Positions 35,273 to 47,350 are shown, counted from the stretch's first letter. The stretch: DNA of 64,000 nucleotides from Diphasiastrum complanatum (GCA_029204225.1 CM055095.1:22260006-22324005), one strand, 5' to 3'. The notes: generated by a model from the letters alone, not told the origin. Made by a program: numbers and translations.

Positions 35273-35926
35273 TGTGAAAAAAGTAGATCTTGAATGGATC
35301 CGGACTCCCAAAATACTTGGCTAAGATCTTTGCACAACAAGCTACAAAAGCTAGAAATGGCAAAACATCCTAATGTTACCTTTGATACACATGAACTTGA
35401 CAAAGCATTCAAGAGACAAAAGAAACTAATAAAAGGTACTGATGGCAGCCAAAAACAACAGCGTACCAGCCCTACAATAGCAACCTACCACTTTTGGAAA
35501 CCTCTTAAGATCATACACAAAAGCTTGAAGACAATACACAAAGCAACGCTCTCAATGGAGGAAGAAATTGTGACAATGATCTATTGATCTCTCTCAACAA
35601 TACAATAAGTTTCTCCAACCTGTTCTCCATGAATTTCAGCCTAATATAGGTGAGAGAGATGACTCTCTCTCCTCTCTCTAGAACTTAGGACCCAAATTTA
35701 GGGCACCAGTAGTCTAAAATAGCCAATTTTGGCCTATATGTCCAAATAACATGATTTGGTGTCATTTCAAAGGTCCTAAAGTTTGAGACTTTTTCAACAT
35801 GAAATATATACTAAAATAAAAGTATCTAGGCCTATTTTACACTTGTGAAATGTTAGATCCAAAACTATGTACAAAAATTGCCAATTCAGACCTCAAACTA
35901 GCTAGGAAATGTTGACAATTTTCACA
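35273..35926 (-). repeat. 3' LTR of Gag-protease element (654 bp)
   Basis: Plus-strand TGTGAAAAAAG ... GACAATTTTCACA. It carries a 13-base insertion (AGAAATGGCAAAA) missing from the other LTR. The 97-residue ORF inside also occurs in the other LTR and is not a gene. Confidence 0.9.
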
Positions 35927-36918
35927 CTCCCTTGTGAACTTAACTTGCTCGTTTTACAACACTACTTTGCTCCAAACTAAGAATGATCTCCACCATGATA
36001 ATAGATCTCTTCTCAAGTGTTCTAATATGTACAATATGAAGTACAACATAATTGATATAGATAATAGTGTCCATATAGGATGCTTCACTATTTCTTACAT
36101 CAATTTTACATAGAATGCTGAACAAGATACATGTAAAAGAACATAGAATCATAATGAAAGAATTCCTCCATGTATCCACCTTTGGATTCTCTGTAAAACA
36201 CCAGCAAACAAGCTGTAAGTGAAAGTAACCAACAAGTGTTTGCATGCCTCTTCCACATTCCACTATGCCCATAGTGAATGCACCATGTATCTTCATGAAT
36301 GAACCTCCATCACCACCTTGCCTTTGTAGAATGCCAAAATGATGTGTTCTCTGCTTTATTTGAATGAGCAAAACTTGAACTTAAAATACTTGAAGTATCT
36401 CCACAAGATTTGCATACAACCCTTGATCCTACATTGTCAACAATTTGTCAATTTGCCAACAATAGGATGCTAGATCTTGAACTTTGCTCAAAAGTAAATA
36501 TATTGACCACTTCAATATCTTTCAAGATTTGAATGAATGCATGTACTTGATCATAATAACCAACAATGATAACTATTTCGTCTCCAAGATCCAAAGGATG
36601 CAAAACTATGGAACTAGTTTCATTGAATTTTGACAATTCCAACACATTGACATGACAATGTTCATACATGAGATTAAACAAATAAGGTAGAGTAAAAGGA
36701 CACTTCCTTGCTGCTCCAAGAACCTTACTTGAACCTTCAAAAACCTATAGAAATAGATCCAAAATGCTTTGCCCATGTGGCTCCCCTTTGATGCTTTTGA
36801 CTAGCTTCCAATTGCTACTTGCCTCTTGGTGTTGATGAAGTAATTCAAGATCAACATCTTGATCTTCCAATAAAACATCAAGGACTTTGCATTTATAAAC
36901 ATCTTCATATCTGAACCT

Positions 36919-38235
36919 CTAAAGATAATCCCTCTCAAACACATGATTAACATCCCACAAGATCTCATCATTGCTTGTTTTCAACCTTTCACTATAGTTA
37001 GTGAAAGCAATGTCACCATCATAAACCAAAAGATAGATTTCTACAATTCTATCCAACATGAAGTAGAGTAGATGAAGTTGAGGATCAAACCTAATCAAAC
37101 CAGCCCATTTGAGCTCAAACCAAAACTCAATGAGCTCACCAATGAGATCTTCATTTCCTTGGAAAAATTGCCACTTGAGTTGCTCCATGTAGTCTTTTTC
37201 ATCCAACCTTTTGTCATCTTGATCATGCATGAACACTCCACCACAATCATAGCAGCCTTTGAGTTGATGAAGAGATGTAAGATCCATGTCTTGAATCTTT
37301 CCAAAGGTCACTCTTCCTTTGCCCTTTCCTTCACAAGACTCCCTCTTAATGATCACACCACAAAAGTTAGCAATCTCCAGCTTGATAGTTGCATCATAAG
37401 AAATGGAAGAATCCCGAACATTAGAAGCCATGAAAAAAATACATAGTTCCTTCAACATAAGAATGACTGAAGTACTTTTTCTTGTCAAACCTGGACTTCT
37501 AATCAATGATATAGGTAATGATAATGAACCCTTACTATCATTCACAAAGCATCATTCAAAATACATCCTACTTTGAGCACTTCACATTCATCTCTCCCTT
37601 CTGACTTGAGATCTTCCTCACCAAGTCTCACGATAGAACCTTTTGATCTACTTTCTTTATGAATACATGTGACACCACTTGTTTCACAAATGACTTTTTT
37701 GGACTCATCACATAAAGATACAAAAGAAACTTTTTCTTCAATCATGCTCAAAGCACCATCTCTTTCCAAATGAGTAAATAAGTCATTAGCAATAACCATT
37801 TCCAAAGAAGAGTTTTCATCACCTCCATTGATGAAGTTAGCTCTCTTCTTACCTTTTTTATTTTTGCACTTGCCATGTAGTTCCATTGAAGAGCCACCAA
37901 GACTTGGAAATCTATGAGTAGAAGAGTTCAAACATGATACTAATTTAGCACCACATGACTCCATTTGACTAGTAGGTAGCACTAGTCCATCTTCAAGTTC
38001 CAATGGATCCAAAACATTGATCATAGATTCACCAAAAGTTGCCAAGTTAGCACAACAATAACTATCTCCAAGAAGCTCATTAGATCTCAACCTAGATCTA
38101 GCATAAGGAAGTTCTTTAGACTTTGCATAAGATCTACCAATCTTATTGATGCTAGGGATTGACTTTTGAAAGTTGAGAGAACCACCAACATCCATTTTAT
38201 TCCTCTTGTTAGACATAACAAATGCATCAAGCTTG
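36919..38235 (-). CDS. Unknown coding region replacing copia pol
   Basis: After the protease tail LYKLDAFV the minus-strand frame stays open to 37542, giving about 230 residues that match nothing I know (Ser/Glu/Lys-rich, with a CKNKKGKKRANF basic patch). A second open frame, 37545-36919 (208 residues), follows with a switch in frame. It contains LKGCYDCGGVFMHDQDDKR and an amphipathic FWFELKWAGLIRFDPQL segment, and ends near an acidic C-terminus. Neither has integrase (HHCC, DDE), RT (YVDD) or RNase H motifs. These are long for decayed DNA. They may be a family-specific extra ORF or captured host sequence. Confidence 0.45.
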
Positions 38236-38590
38236 TAAAGTCTACCTTGTCTATTGCCCCTAGCAATCAAGACATCTCCCTTAGTAATGAAGCAAACATC
38301 CCCAACAAACTTTGTCTTGTACCCTTTTTTTAACATTTGACCAACACTTAGCAAATTTCTTGAAAGTGAAGGAATGTAAAGAACACCATCAAGCCTTACA
38401 TTCCTATTAGTAGAAAGACAAATAGGAATTGAGCCAATACCTTTGATCATACACTCACCACCATTTGGCATGTGAACGACTTTCTTGGTTCCAACATAAG
38501 CCTATCAAAGAAGAAAAGAACTCCTTGTGACTAGTCATGTGTGAACTAGATCCAATATCTATCCACCATGAATCCTTGTCACTTCCACTT
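38236..38590 (-). pseudogene. Copia-type protease (Gag-protease element)
   Basis: The minus strand reads WWIDIGSSSHMTS at the active site (near 38540-38575), where autonomous copia elements have D-S/T-G-A-S; here Ser is replaced by Ile and Ala by Ser. Downstream in another frame come GVLYIPSLSRNLLSVGQM and GRLYKLDAFV, the standard tail of copia protease. The frame break and altered active site suggest it is inactive. Confidence 0.7.
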
Positions 38591-38594
38591 GACA

Positions 38595-39485
38595 TTAGAC
38601 TTGAAGAACACATCTGAGAGAATCACAAGAATCTAGATCCTCATTAGAAGTACAAAATTTGTTTTGCTTGCTACCTTTATTACTTTGCTTCTTATGACAT
38701 TTATTTGAAAAATGACCTTTTATCCCACAATAAAAGCACTTGAACTTTGACTTGTCTTTCTTTCTAAAAGAATTAGAAGAGGAGGAGGAAGAGTGATCAT
38801 CATGATCCGAGTTACCACCTTTGGACCATTTCCCTTTGCCTTTACCTTTGCCTTTGACTTTGCCTTTTGTGAAGAAAGTCTCTTCACCTCCACCTTGCAA
38901 GGATGCACCATCAAGCTTTGATTGAACCTATGTTCTTCAGCCAATAAGATTTCTTGCAAGTCAACCACACTTGGCAAGACTCTTTGAATGGCAAAACTTT
39001 GCACAAGGTTAGCATGTTCATTTAGCAAACCATTCAACATAACCTAGACTATTTCACCATCTTTTATGTTTTCATCAATACATGCTAGATCATCACTTAA
39101 CCCTCAAGACAAATGCATGAGCACTTTCACCCTCTCTTTGCCTACTAGAAAATATTTGCCTCCTTAGGGTCAATACCCTAGATGTGAACTTTGATTCAAA
39201 GAGCTTCTTCAAGGCATTCCATGCCTCACTTGCACTTTGACTATTACCAACTTCCTTGAGAAGTTCATTGGTAACATTCATTTTAATGATATGAAGAGCC
39301 CTTTTGGCCTTCTTATCAAACCTTTGTTGCTCTTGAACTATGGGTGGTCTCTCTTCAGTTCCTGCAACTATGTCCATGAGTTCATTCAACTCAAGTAAGG
39401 ATTACATCCTCACTTTCCAAGTAGAGTAGTTTGATGAACTCAACCTATCATTAGTTTCTAACATGATCCCACCATTGGAAGCCAT
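38595..39485 (-). pseudogene. Copia-type Gag (Gag-protease element)
   Basis: The minus-strand Gag begins near 39485 (SNYSTWKVRM) and runs through ALHIIKMNVTNELLKEV, AWNALKKLFESKF and ESAHAFVLRVK. It then changes frame to MLNGLLNEHANLVQSFA and again to a Lys/Gly-rich stretch (KGKVKGKGKGKGKW) and the zinc knuckle CFYCGIKGHFSNKC (near 38690-38735). It is close in sequence to the Gag of the 47-52 kb element (residues 1-270), so the two elements are related. Confidence 0.8.
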
Positions 39486-40178
39486 GAATATAATGATTTC
39501 TCAACTTTTAGGCTCTGTCCTAATGCACCTAACACTCACTTTCCTCTCAACAAATGATGGATAAGGAGATCTCAGAAGATCTCAGACCCTAAAACACTTC
39601 TATCTTGAACCTGGCTGGTTTCCAAGCATAGAAAGGAAGATTGAAAATGCATGCAACACTTTGCACACACTAAGAATGGATTACAAACTCAAACCAACCT
39701 GAACACACTCTTGCTTAAGCTCTCAAACTTTCCAGCAAGTGACCAAATCAAGTTATGGTGTGAAAAGTTACTTGCATTCTTAGAAAATACAAAAGACTAG
39801 GCTGCCAAGAATACCTAGAATTGAACAAACTTGATCAACTTATGATCAACACACTAAGATATTGATTCAACCTGTAAAACCACATGTAAACCACACTTCT
39901 AAAAGTTTATAAACTCTAGCAAGTGATAAATACAAGCTTTAGAGGTGAATGAAAGAGCACACTTAGTGAATCACAAGACTAGCTTCACTAGCTTGTCAAA
40001 TCTTGGTGTTTAGATGTAGATCTAAGATCACTTCACATGAGAATGTTCCTCAACCTGTTAAGAACTTGAAAACACATTTGCATAATGGTTAAAACCTTCC
40101 AGCAAATGCTCCAATCAAATTACATTCAGAGAGTTACTTACATGCTCAACAAAGTATACCAAAATTGATGCAAAAGAT

Positions 40179-40742
40179 TGTTGACAATCTGTTCACCCAA
40201 AAGGGGATCTTTCATCCAAGTGGGAGCTTTGCTCAGCCTTTTGGAGAAATACAAAATCACTCAAAGAGTATTTTTCATCCACTTAAGGAGAAGGTTCATC
40301 CACTTAAGGCATTAGAGGAGTTCTAAACCCCAAAAAAAACCCTTTGTAAAGATTCTTTTTATATTTTTTTCTCAAATTTTTCTTTACATGGACCAATCAA
40401 AACACTCAAATTTGAAATCTACGTAACGTAACTTTTTGAGTCCAAATTTTGATTCCATACTAGAAATGGCATAGCTTTTAGTGGTAAGTCCGAATTTAGC
40501 GGAGTTTAGTGCATTAGAAAGCACTCAACAAGGGCTTTCTAATGATATGTTACATGGCATACTTTTGAGCTATGATTAAAAAGTTATGGCAAGTCAAAAG
40601 TATTAGTGTTATAATATTTTAATAATAAAAAAGACATCTTGCACGAATTTTTAAAGGGTCTTTTTGGAACTCAAAACTCCTCTAATGAGAGTGTTCATCC
40701 ACAAAGGAGAGTGTTCATCCACAAAAGTGGAGATTGTCAACA
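40179..40742. mobile_element. 564-bp insert with inverted ends (solo LTR or MITE)
   Basis: It starts TGTTGACAATCTG and ends AGATTGTCAACA; the ends form a 12-14 base inverted repeat. It lies in the leader of the Gag-protease element, between PBS and Gag. It contains direct repeats of GTTCATCCAC(A/T) near both ends. No matching target duplication was found at these ends, so the class is uncertain. Confidence 0.55.
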
Positions 40743-41022
40743 ATACATTGAACAGAACATTGTTAGTACTGAATATGCACAAGCCTCACAATCAACAAAT
40801 GACTAGGTGTTATGATCCAATCCAAAATAGCTTCTTCTCAGCCTATGATCTTCAATAGACCTGAAATATGCTTTTGATCTACAAGTTCAACTCACAAAAC
40901 AAAGGTTAGTAAGATTTGATCAACAATGCAATGCATAATCATGCTAGAACTTGATCAAACATCCAAATATCACCATAAATGGAAACCTTACTAAAAATAA
41001 CAGCCAACTAGCTCTGATACCA

Positions 41023-41663
41023 TGTGAAAAAAGTGGATCTTGAATGGATCCAAACTCCCAAAATACTTGGCTAAGATCTTTGCACAACAAGCTACAAAAG
41101 CTCATCCTAATGCTATCTTTGATACACATGAACTTGACAAAGCATTCAAGAGACAAAAGACACTAATAAAAGGTACTGATGGCAGCAAAAAACAACAACA
41201 TACCAGCCCTACAACAGAAGCCTACCACTTTTGGAAACCTCTTAAGATCATACACAAAAGCTTGAAGACAATACACAAAGCAATGCTCTCAATGGAGGAA
41301 GAAACTGTGACAATGATCTATTGATCTCTCTCAACAATACAATAAGTTTCTCCAACTTGTTCTCCACAAATTTCAGCCTAATATAGGTGAGAGAGATGAC
41401 TCTCTCCTCTCTCTCTAGAACTTAGGACCCAAATTTAGGGCACCAGTAGTCTAAAATAGCCAATTTTGGCCTATATGTCCAAATAACATGATTTTGGTGT
41501 CATTTCGAAGGTTCTGAAGTTTTAGACTCCTTCAACATGAAATATATACTAAAATAAAAGTATCTAGGCCTATTTCACATGTGTGAAATGTTTGATCCAA
41601 AACTAGTACAAAAATTGCCAATTTAGGCCTCAAACTAGCTAGGAAATGTTGACAATTTTCACA
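41023..41663 (-). repeat. 5' LTR of Gag-protease element (641 bp)
   Basis: Same ends as its partner. In minus sense it is followed directly by the tRNA-iMet PBS. It contains TTTCACATGTGTGAAA (41576-41591), where the partner has a decayed TTTTACACTTGTGAAA. Confidence 0.9.
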
Positions 41664-42290
41664 CTGACTGCCCTCAGCCGCAGAAGCCGCGACCCAAATA
41701 TCAGTATGTAGCAACACCAGCTGCTGCAGACTCGAAAGCTAAAGCTTCGACTAATGCTGTTGTGCAGAGAATTGACGTTATTGAAAAAAAATTGGTGAAG
41801 ACAGAAGATCAGTCCTAGCCAAGTGACGTGGAGAAATTATTCAAAGTCACAACGAGAAGCAAAAGCTCCTCAAAACCTGACCAAAAATCTTCGACGAAGC
41901 ACAGAAAATCCTCGAAAAAGAAATCTTCTAGCAAGACGACGAATAAATCTACGACTAAAGAAGATCTCAAAGATGACCCCGACTATGACCGCGATGCTGC
42001 AAAGTTATTTGCAAAAGATATGTCAGTAGAGACGAAAGAAATTATCAACGCTGAACTTCAGTCAGCTACTGCAGAGAAGGTGGTCACTTTCGAGGAAAGG
42101 GACGACGAAATCACAAAGACAAAATTGTCTAGTGATGTTATTGATAAGCCAATCTTGAAATCGAGGATGAAGGACTGATATTGGACCTCTTTGTCCGAAC
42201 ATTACGTTTAAGCAGTTGCTGGCAGATAACACTTATTACAAAAAGCAACTGAAAGGTCTTTCTGCACCGAAAAAGGAAGAAAAAAGTTTC
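41664..42290 (+). pseudogene. Element B gag end, resumed after the nested insertion
   Basis: The reading picks up at 41668 with Asp-Cys-Pro-Gln-Pro, completing the knuckle broken at 35272. It then gives a Lys/Ser-rich linker (ORF 41828-42178) up to the protease. The return of the frame at the target duplication is direct evidence of insertion. Confidence 0.7.
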
Positions 42291-42291
42291 T

Positions 42292-43356
42292 TTGCCAGAT
42301 GCTGGTATTCTATCTATTGATTTAATTGACCTCGGTGCACCTGAAATTGATATTACCATTGCGGGATGCCTGATTGAAAAAGTGCCAATTGACTCCGGTT
42401 CTAGCGTGAACATAATAACAGAAGACACAGCTCATGCTTTGGGGCTGACTGATATTCAACCGACACAGCAAAACATCAAGTTAGCTGATTCGACATGACG
42501 AAAACCTGTTGAAGAACTGAAAGATGTCACTGTTTACATTCAAGCCAAGCCATTCACAATGAATTTCATAGTTATCAAACCACTCGGTTTGTCATCCTAT
42601 TCTGTGCTGATTGAACGACCCTAGCTTTATCAATCAAACACAAGTGTTTATTGGAAATCCAAAGAGCTAAGATTTCAGACTAGTGAGAAAAATAATTGTG
42701 GTATGCCAGCAAAACAAATAATCACCTGGAGTCAGGACAAATATGAAGGTGAAACGCCTTTGTCTGAACATCAGAGGAATCTTCTTATGCCTTAAATGTT
42801 TTTTCTAATGCATCTGACATTGAAGTTCAATATTTTGAATGTTATGAGAATGCTGACGAAGAAGAATTCTTCGATGCCTGCAACACTGAAGCGAATGTTT
42901 CGTATGAAGAAATTAATGTTGCAGACACGAACTCAAAAGAGTCTGAAATTTTGAGTGACGAATCTGAACATGAATTTGGTAACAAGAACCAGGTTGACAA
43001 CGTCTATGGAGTCAACCATGCGTGAAATTCATGGCTATACCAAGGCCAGTATGACAAAAGGTATCATATTACCAGATTCTACTGAACTAATTGAACTTGC
43101 ACCTGGCAGATTTGTGCATGTTTCAAAGTCACTTGGAGAATTGGAGTTAGTGAAATTCACTGAACTATTGAAGGAGTATCAAGATGTTTTTGCTTGGTCG
43201 CTGGACGATTTGAAGGGTATACCTGCAGAATTCGGAGAGCACCGTATTGATCTTAAGGAAGATGTTGTATATGTTCGACAGAGACAGTATCGTCTCAATC
43301 CTAAGTACTCTCTCATGGTTAAGGACGAACTCAACAAACACCTTAAGGTAGTATAA
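42292..43356 (+). pseudogene. Element B aspartic protease and RT entry
   Basis: 42292-42498 holds PIDSGSSVNIITEDTA, a standard retropepsin site, followed by HALGL and KLADST. A TGA at 42496 and later stops break it. 42955-43356 is the RT N-terminal region (LLKEYQDVFAWSLDDLKGIP). This is a gypsy-type protease, distinct from the IDGGSG site of element A. Confidence 0.75.
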
Positions 43357-43389
43357 TCTATCCCATTTTAAGCAATAAATAGGTTTCAC

Positions 43390-44460
43390 CCATTGTTGTC
43401 ATCCCAAAGAAGAAGACTGGCAAGATACGAATATGCCAGGATTTCCGCAAACTCAATGCTACCACAAGGAAGGATCATCATCCTCTTCCCTTCACTGATT
43501 CCATCTTAGATCAGGTTGTTGGTCAGGAGCGTTATAGTTTCTGTGACGGTTTTTCTAGTTATAATCAGGTTGGAGTGCGAAAGGAGGATCGTTCAAAGAC
43601 TACATTCACTACGGATTGGGGCACTTATGCCTACAACAAAATGCCCTTTGGTCTTTGTAACACTCCAGCGACTTTTCAACGAATCATGATGTTAATTTTT
43701 GCTGCCTTCCTAAGAACTTTTCTTGAAATATTTATTGATGATTTCTGTGTATATAGTGATATAAAGACGCACCTGTTGAAGCTGAAATTAACATTGCAAC
43801 GGTGTAGAGATACTTGTTTATCCCTTCATCCAGAGAAATATTTTTTTCGGTATGGAAGAAGGGATATTACTCGGACATAGAATATCTAACAGAGGAATAA
43901 AAGTCGACAAAGATAAAGTCAAGCTTATAAAGAATCTCCAGATACCAACCAATTTATGTGAACTAAGAGATTTCTTAGGACTTGTCGGCTATTACCGGAG
44001 ATTTATTCAAAATCATGCTTCTATTGCTGCCTCTCTTATACATCTACTGAAGAAACAAGTGGAATACTTGTGGACGAATGAACAGCAGAAAGCATTCGAA
44101 GAACTTAAGCAAAGGTTGATCAATGCTCATATTCTGAGACCACCCAACTGGGCTATTTTATTTCATAGTTATGTGGATGTTTCTGCATTTGCTATTGGCG
44201 TCTGTTTAAGCCAGAAGGATGACCAGAAGAAAGATCATCCCATTTACTATGCGAGTTGACAGCTTAGTGCATCAGAGAAGAATTATTCGGCTACAAAAAA
44301 GGAAGCTCTTGGAATGATTTTCACTGTTAAAAAATTTCGACATTATTTGCTGGGATATGTATTTATTTTTCATGTTGATCACTATGCTCTTAAGTATCTT
44401 GTAAATAAACCAGTCTATTAGGACGAATTGCTCGAGTTCTACTTCTGCAGGAATTCACTT
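43390..44460 (+). pseudogene. Element B reverse transcriptase and RNase H
   Basis: RT motifs: GKIRICQDFRKLNATTRKDH, RYSFCDGFSSYNQV, KMPFGLCNTPATFQRIM and FIDDFCVYSD (catalytic F-x-DD kept). A frame change near 43855 leads to LLGHRISNRGI, LRDFLGLVGYYRRFI and the RNase H start SYVDVSAFAIGVCLSQ. RNase H continues past a stop at 44257 with SATKKEALGMIF. Catalytic residues of RT are intact; the reading frame is not. Confidence 0.85.
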
Positions 44461-44522
44461 ATCAAGTAGAACTTCGCCAAGGAAAGTATCATACAAATGC
44501 TAATTATCTTTCACAACTCAGC

Positions 44523-45841
44523 ATGGGAAAAATTGAAGAACCTATCAATGATGATTTTCCAGACGAACATTTATTCGAGATTTCATCTACAAATTTGTTA
44601 TATTCTGATATTATTATTTATCTCAAAGATCGGATATGTCCGGATGGTTACAATTTGGAGCAAAAGACAGTTTCTCAATATAAGGTAGCACCTTATACGA
44701 TTATTAACAATATCTTGTACAAGCTTGGTGCAGATCATCAGCTTCGAAGATGTCTCAAAACTGAAGACATTAACAAGGTCGTTAAAGCCTTACACTCAGA
44801 AGATGCTGGTACTCATTTTGCTTTGAAAAGTATTGTTAATAGAATATTGACTGCCAAGTATTGGTGGCCAACAATATTCAAGGATGTATCAGACTTTATT
44901 TGTTCATGTGATCCATGCCAAAGATCTAGTAAGCCTACAAAAGCAATGAATTGGCCGTTGACACCAATCCTGCCTCTTGCACCATTTGAAAAATATGGGA
45001 TTGACTTTCTCGGTCCAATCAAACATGTGACCCAAATACGAAATGTCGTTATATTCTAGTTGCAACGGATTATGCTACAAAGAACGTTGAAGCAGAGCCG
45101 ACGAAACGAAACGATGAGAAAACTGTCACAACATTCTTACTCAAAAGTATAATCACAAGATATGGTTGTCCACTTGAACTAGTAAGTGACCAGGGTACTC
45201 ATTTTCTTAATGACACGATATGGTTGTTGACAGCCTATTTTCTGATCAAATACAGGAAAACTACACCATATAATCCAAAAGAAAACGGGTTGATAGAAAT
45301 AGCTAATGGAATTTTATGTAAGATCCTCAACAAAATTACTATTGCACATGCAACATATTGGGATCAAAAACTACCATCAGATCTCTGGGCTTATCGCAAC
45401 ACAGAGAAAATCACGACGAAGCAGACACCATATTTTCTTACATATGGTATGCATCCTATTTTGCCAATTGAATTTGAGGTGAAAACTTTTTGTATTCAAG
45501 CTCAACGAACAGATGCAGAATGTATAAACGAAAGGCTAACTAATATTGAAGAACTAGTTGAAGCTCATGTGACTTCACAAAAATTAATGAAGGAAATCCA
45601 AGAACAAAGAAAGAAGAAGTATGACAGTCATATCAAGAATTGTGATCTGAAAACTGATGACTTTGCACTGATATATGACAGTCGACATCAAAAGTTTTCT
45701 GGAAAACTCCATATGAGATGGCTTGGACCATATAAAGTTATAGAGGTGTTTGAGAATGGTTCTGTACAACTTCAATCATTTGAAGGTGAACTGTTACCTA
45801 CACGTATTAATGGGTCCAGACTGAAGATATACTACCTTTGA
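44523..45841 (+). pseudogene. Element B integrase
   Basis: 44523-45059 includes the zinc finger region (HSEDAGTHFALKSIVNRIL, CDPCQRSSKPT) and the core start YGIDFLGPI. After a frameshift the core continues (VSDQGTHFLN near 45185-45215, ENGLIEIANGIL near 45283-45315), so the D, D and E positions are present. 45224-45841 ends with GKLHMRWLGPYKVIEVF and TRINGSRLKIYYL. Translation ends at 45839-45841. Confidence 0.85.
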
Positions 45842-46330
45842 CTAGAATTTTTTTGTTCTTATTATTTTCTAGTATTTTTTTGGAATTAATCGCAAATTTT
45901 TGTTATCTTTTCTAATATTTTTCACGACTTTTCTTTTATCTTTTCTAGAAATTTTTGTGAAATTTTCTACCACCTTCCAACATTTTTCATAATGTCTCGT
46001 AAAATTTTCGAAAATTTTTCTTGACTTCTCTCAATATTTCAATATAATTTTTAAAGTATTTGCGAGAATTTTTCGTGACACTAAATTTGTTAGTCAAATT
46101 TTCATAAATCATTTTCGAGAATTTTTCTAGAATCTTTTCTAGCATTTTTTTTTCAATTTTTCGACAAATTTTCTAGTATGTTCCTAAAATTTTCGAGAAA
46201 TTTTTGTGAGTTTTTGTATCATTTTTTTAGGATCCTGCGAGAAAGTTTCGCGAAACTTTCTAGAATCTTTCTAACATATTTTTGAAATCTCTCGATCTAC
46301 TTTTTGTATTCCTCCATTAAAGATGATGGC
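45842..46330 (+). repeat. Degenerate short-unit repeat (TTTTCTAGAATTTTT-like)
   Basis: About 450 bases rich in imperfect copies of TTTTCTAGAATTTTT, CGAGAATTTTTC and close variants every 20-40 bases, just after the integrase stop. Similar repeated tracts are known between pol and the 3' end of Tat/Ogre-type elements. The units are too diverged for an exact count by eye. Confidence 0.6.
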
Positions 46331-46491
46331 CACGTGATTATCATTTTTCACACGTGTGTACGCTCACATATCAAAATAGATATTGTTTCTTCTTAATTTA
46401 ATTCTTTTCTTTTCACAAACGGTCTTCCGTCATTAACGATCGATCTGTCAAATTATAGTTTCAAACACTAAGCCATGCACGTTCTCCATAA

Positions 46492-47350
46492 ATGGAAGTG
46501 ACAGATGTCATATCACCATGCCACGTCATCATCCCTTCCACACCGCTACTGCATATCAGAGTTATTTTCCATTTTCTTCCTTACATTTTTGGAAGTTTAT
46601 GCTTTCATGCGCTTATTCTCTTTGCGATCAAAGCTCACTCATACGAACTATTGCGATCTATGGAACTGTCGTTAAACATTCGACCAATGGCTTCCGGATC
46701 AAGTTCTAGTTCTACCATCATTTGGAAAGCACGCGCAAGAATCTGTCTGGCATCCATCCAGTCTTATTTGGATCGATGCAAGTTGGGTGATCTGAAAGTG
46801 GACCTCTCAATCATCCTTTCTAAAGTCAGCATGGAATTTGTGAACTCCATCCACTCAATTTCTTGAGGTGGACTTCAAAGTTCATGTGCGAGGCCAATTC
46901 TTCACTATCAATGAAGACCTATTCTGCACAGCCCTCGGGTTACTTTTGGATGGGAAGATGGTTTCAACCAACAAAGACTCAGTGGATGAAGCAGACCACT
47001 TCTTAAGCAATTGTTTCGTACCCATGAAGGGGTACAAAATTTCAATGATCTGCGATACAACATTTAAACTGTTTTGTAAATACGCGAACCAAGCAATATT
47101 TTTGACGGATGCGGATGCCACAACTTCAGTTCAAAATTTTGGTTACATATTGGACGCACTTGCCGGTAATCCAGTTTGCTTCGGCGTCTATAGCCTTAAT
47201 AGTGTATCATTGATCTACGATCTAACTTATCGGCAGTAGGTTCTGGTGAGTCCTATGACATACAACACATCTTCAATTGTTCTAGCAAAATCATTTTTGA
47301 ATCACAACTTGATGATGCCTACAACTTAGGACTTGGTCATTATTGCAACA
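46492..47350 (+). pseudogene. Element B 3' ORF (plant transposon protein domain-like)
   Basis: Two plus-strand ORFs in different frames (46492-46866 and 46868-47239). The second begins with VHVRGQFFTINEDLFCTALGLLLDG, which resembles the VRGKxVxxSxxxIxxxLGLP pattern of the extra ORF of Tat/Ogre-type gypsy elements and the 'putative plant transposon protein' domain. It has no known enzyme motif. The reading degrades after 47239, and the young copia element is inserted at 47351; open sequence compatible with the same ORF continues briefly at 52571. Confidence 0.55.

Larger units (their letters stand above)
35273..41663 (-). mobile_element. Nested copia-type element with only Gag and protease
   Basis: It has two LTRs, a PBS (TGGTATCAGAGC, minus, 41022-41011), a PPT (minus ACAAGGGAG next to 35927) and 5-bp target duplications TTGAC (35268-35272) and CTGAC (41664-41668), one base different. 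In minus order: leader, Gag, zinc knuckle, protease, then about 2.6 kb without any integrase, RT or RNase H motif, then PPT and LTR. It is inserted inside element B: the zinc-knuckle reading breaks at 35272 and resumes at 41664 with Asp-Cys-Pro-Gln. By eye the LTRs differ at about 5% of positions plus a 13-base indel, so it is older than the 47-52 kb copia element. It resembles TR-GAG/LARD-type non-autonomous elements. Confidence 0.85.

Noticed and set aside
35294-35587. 97-residue ORF with a near copy at 41040-41324
   Set aside because: Inside the paired LTRs of the Gag-protease element.
46868-47239. Host gene
   Set aside because: In line with element B, frame-broken, and carrying a domain typical of gypsy extra ORFs.
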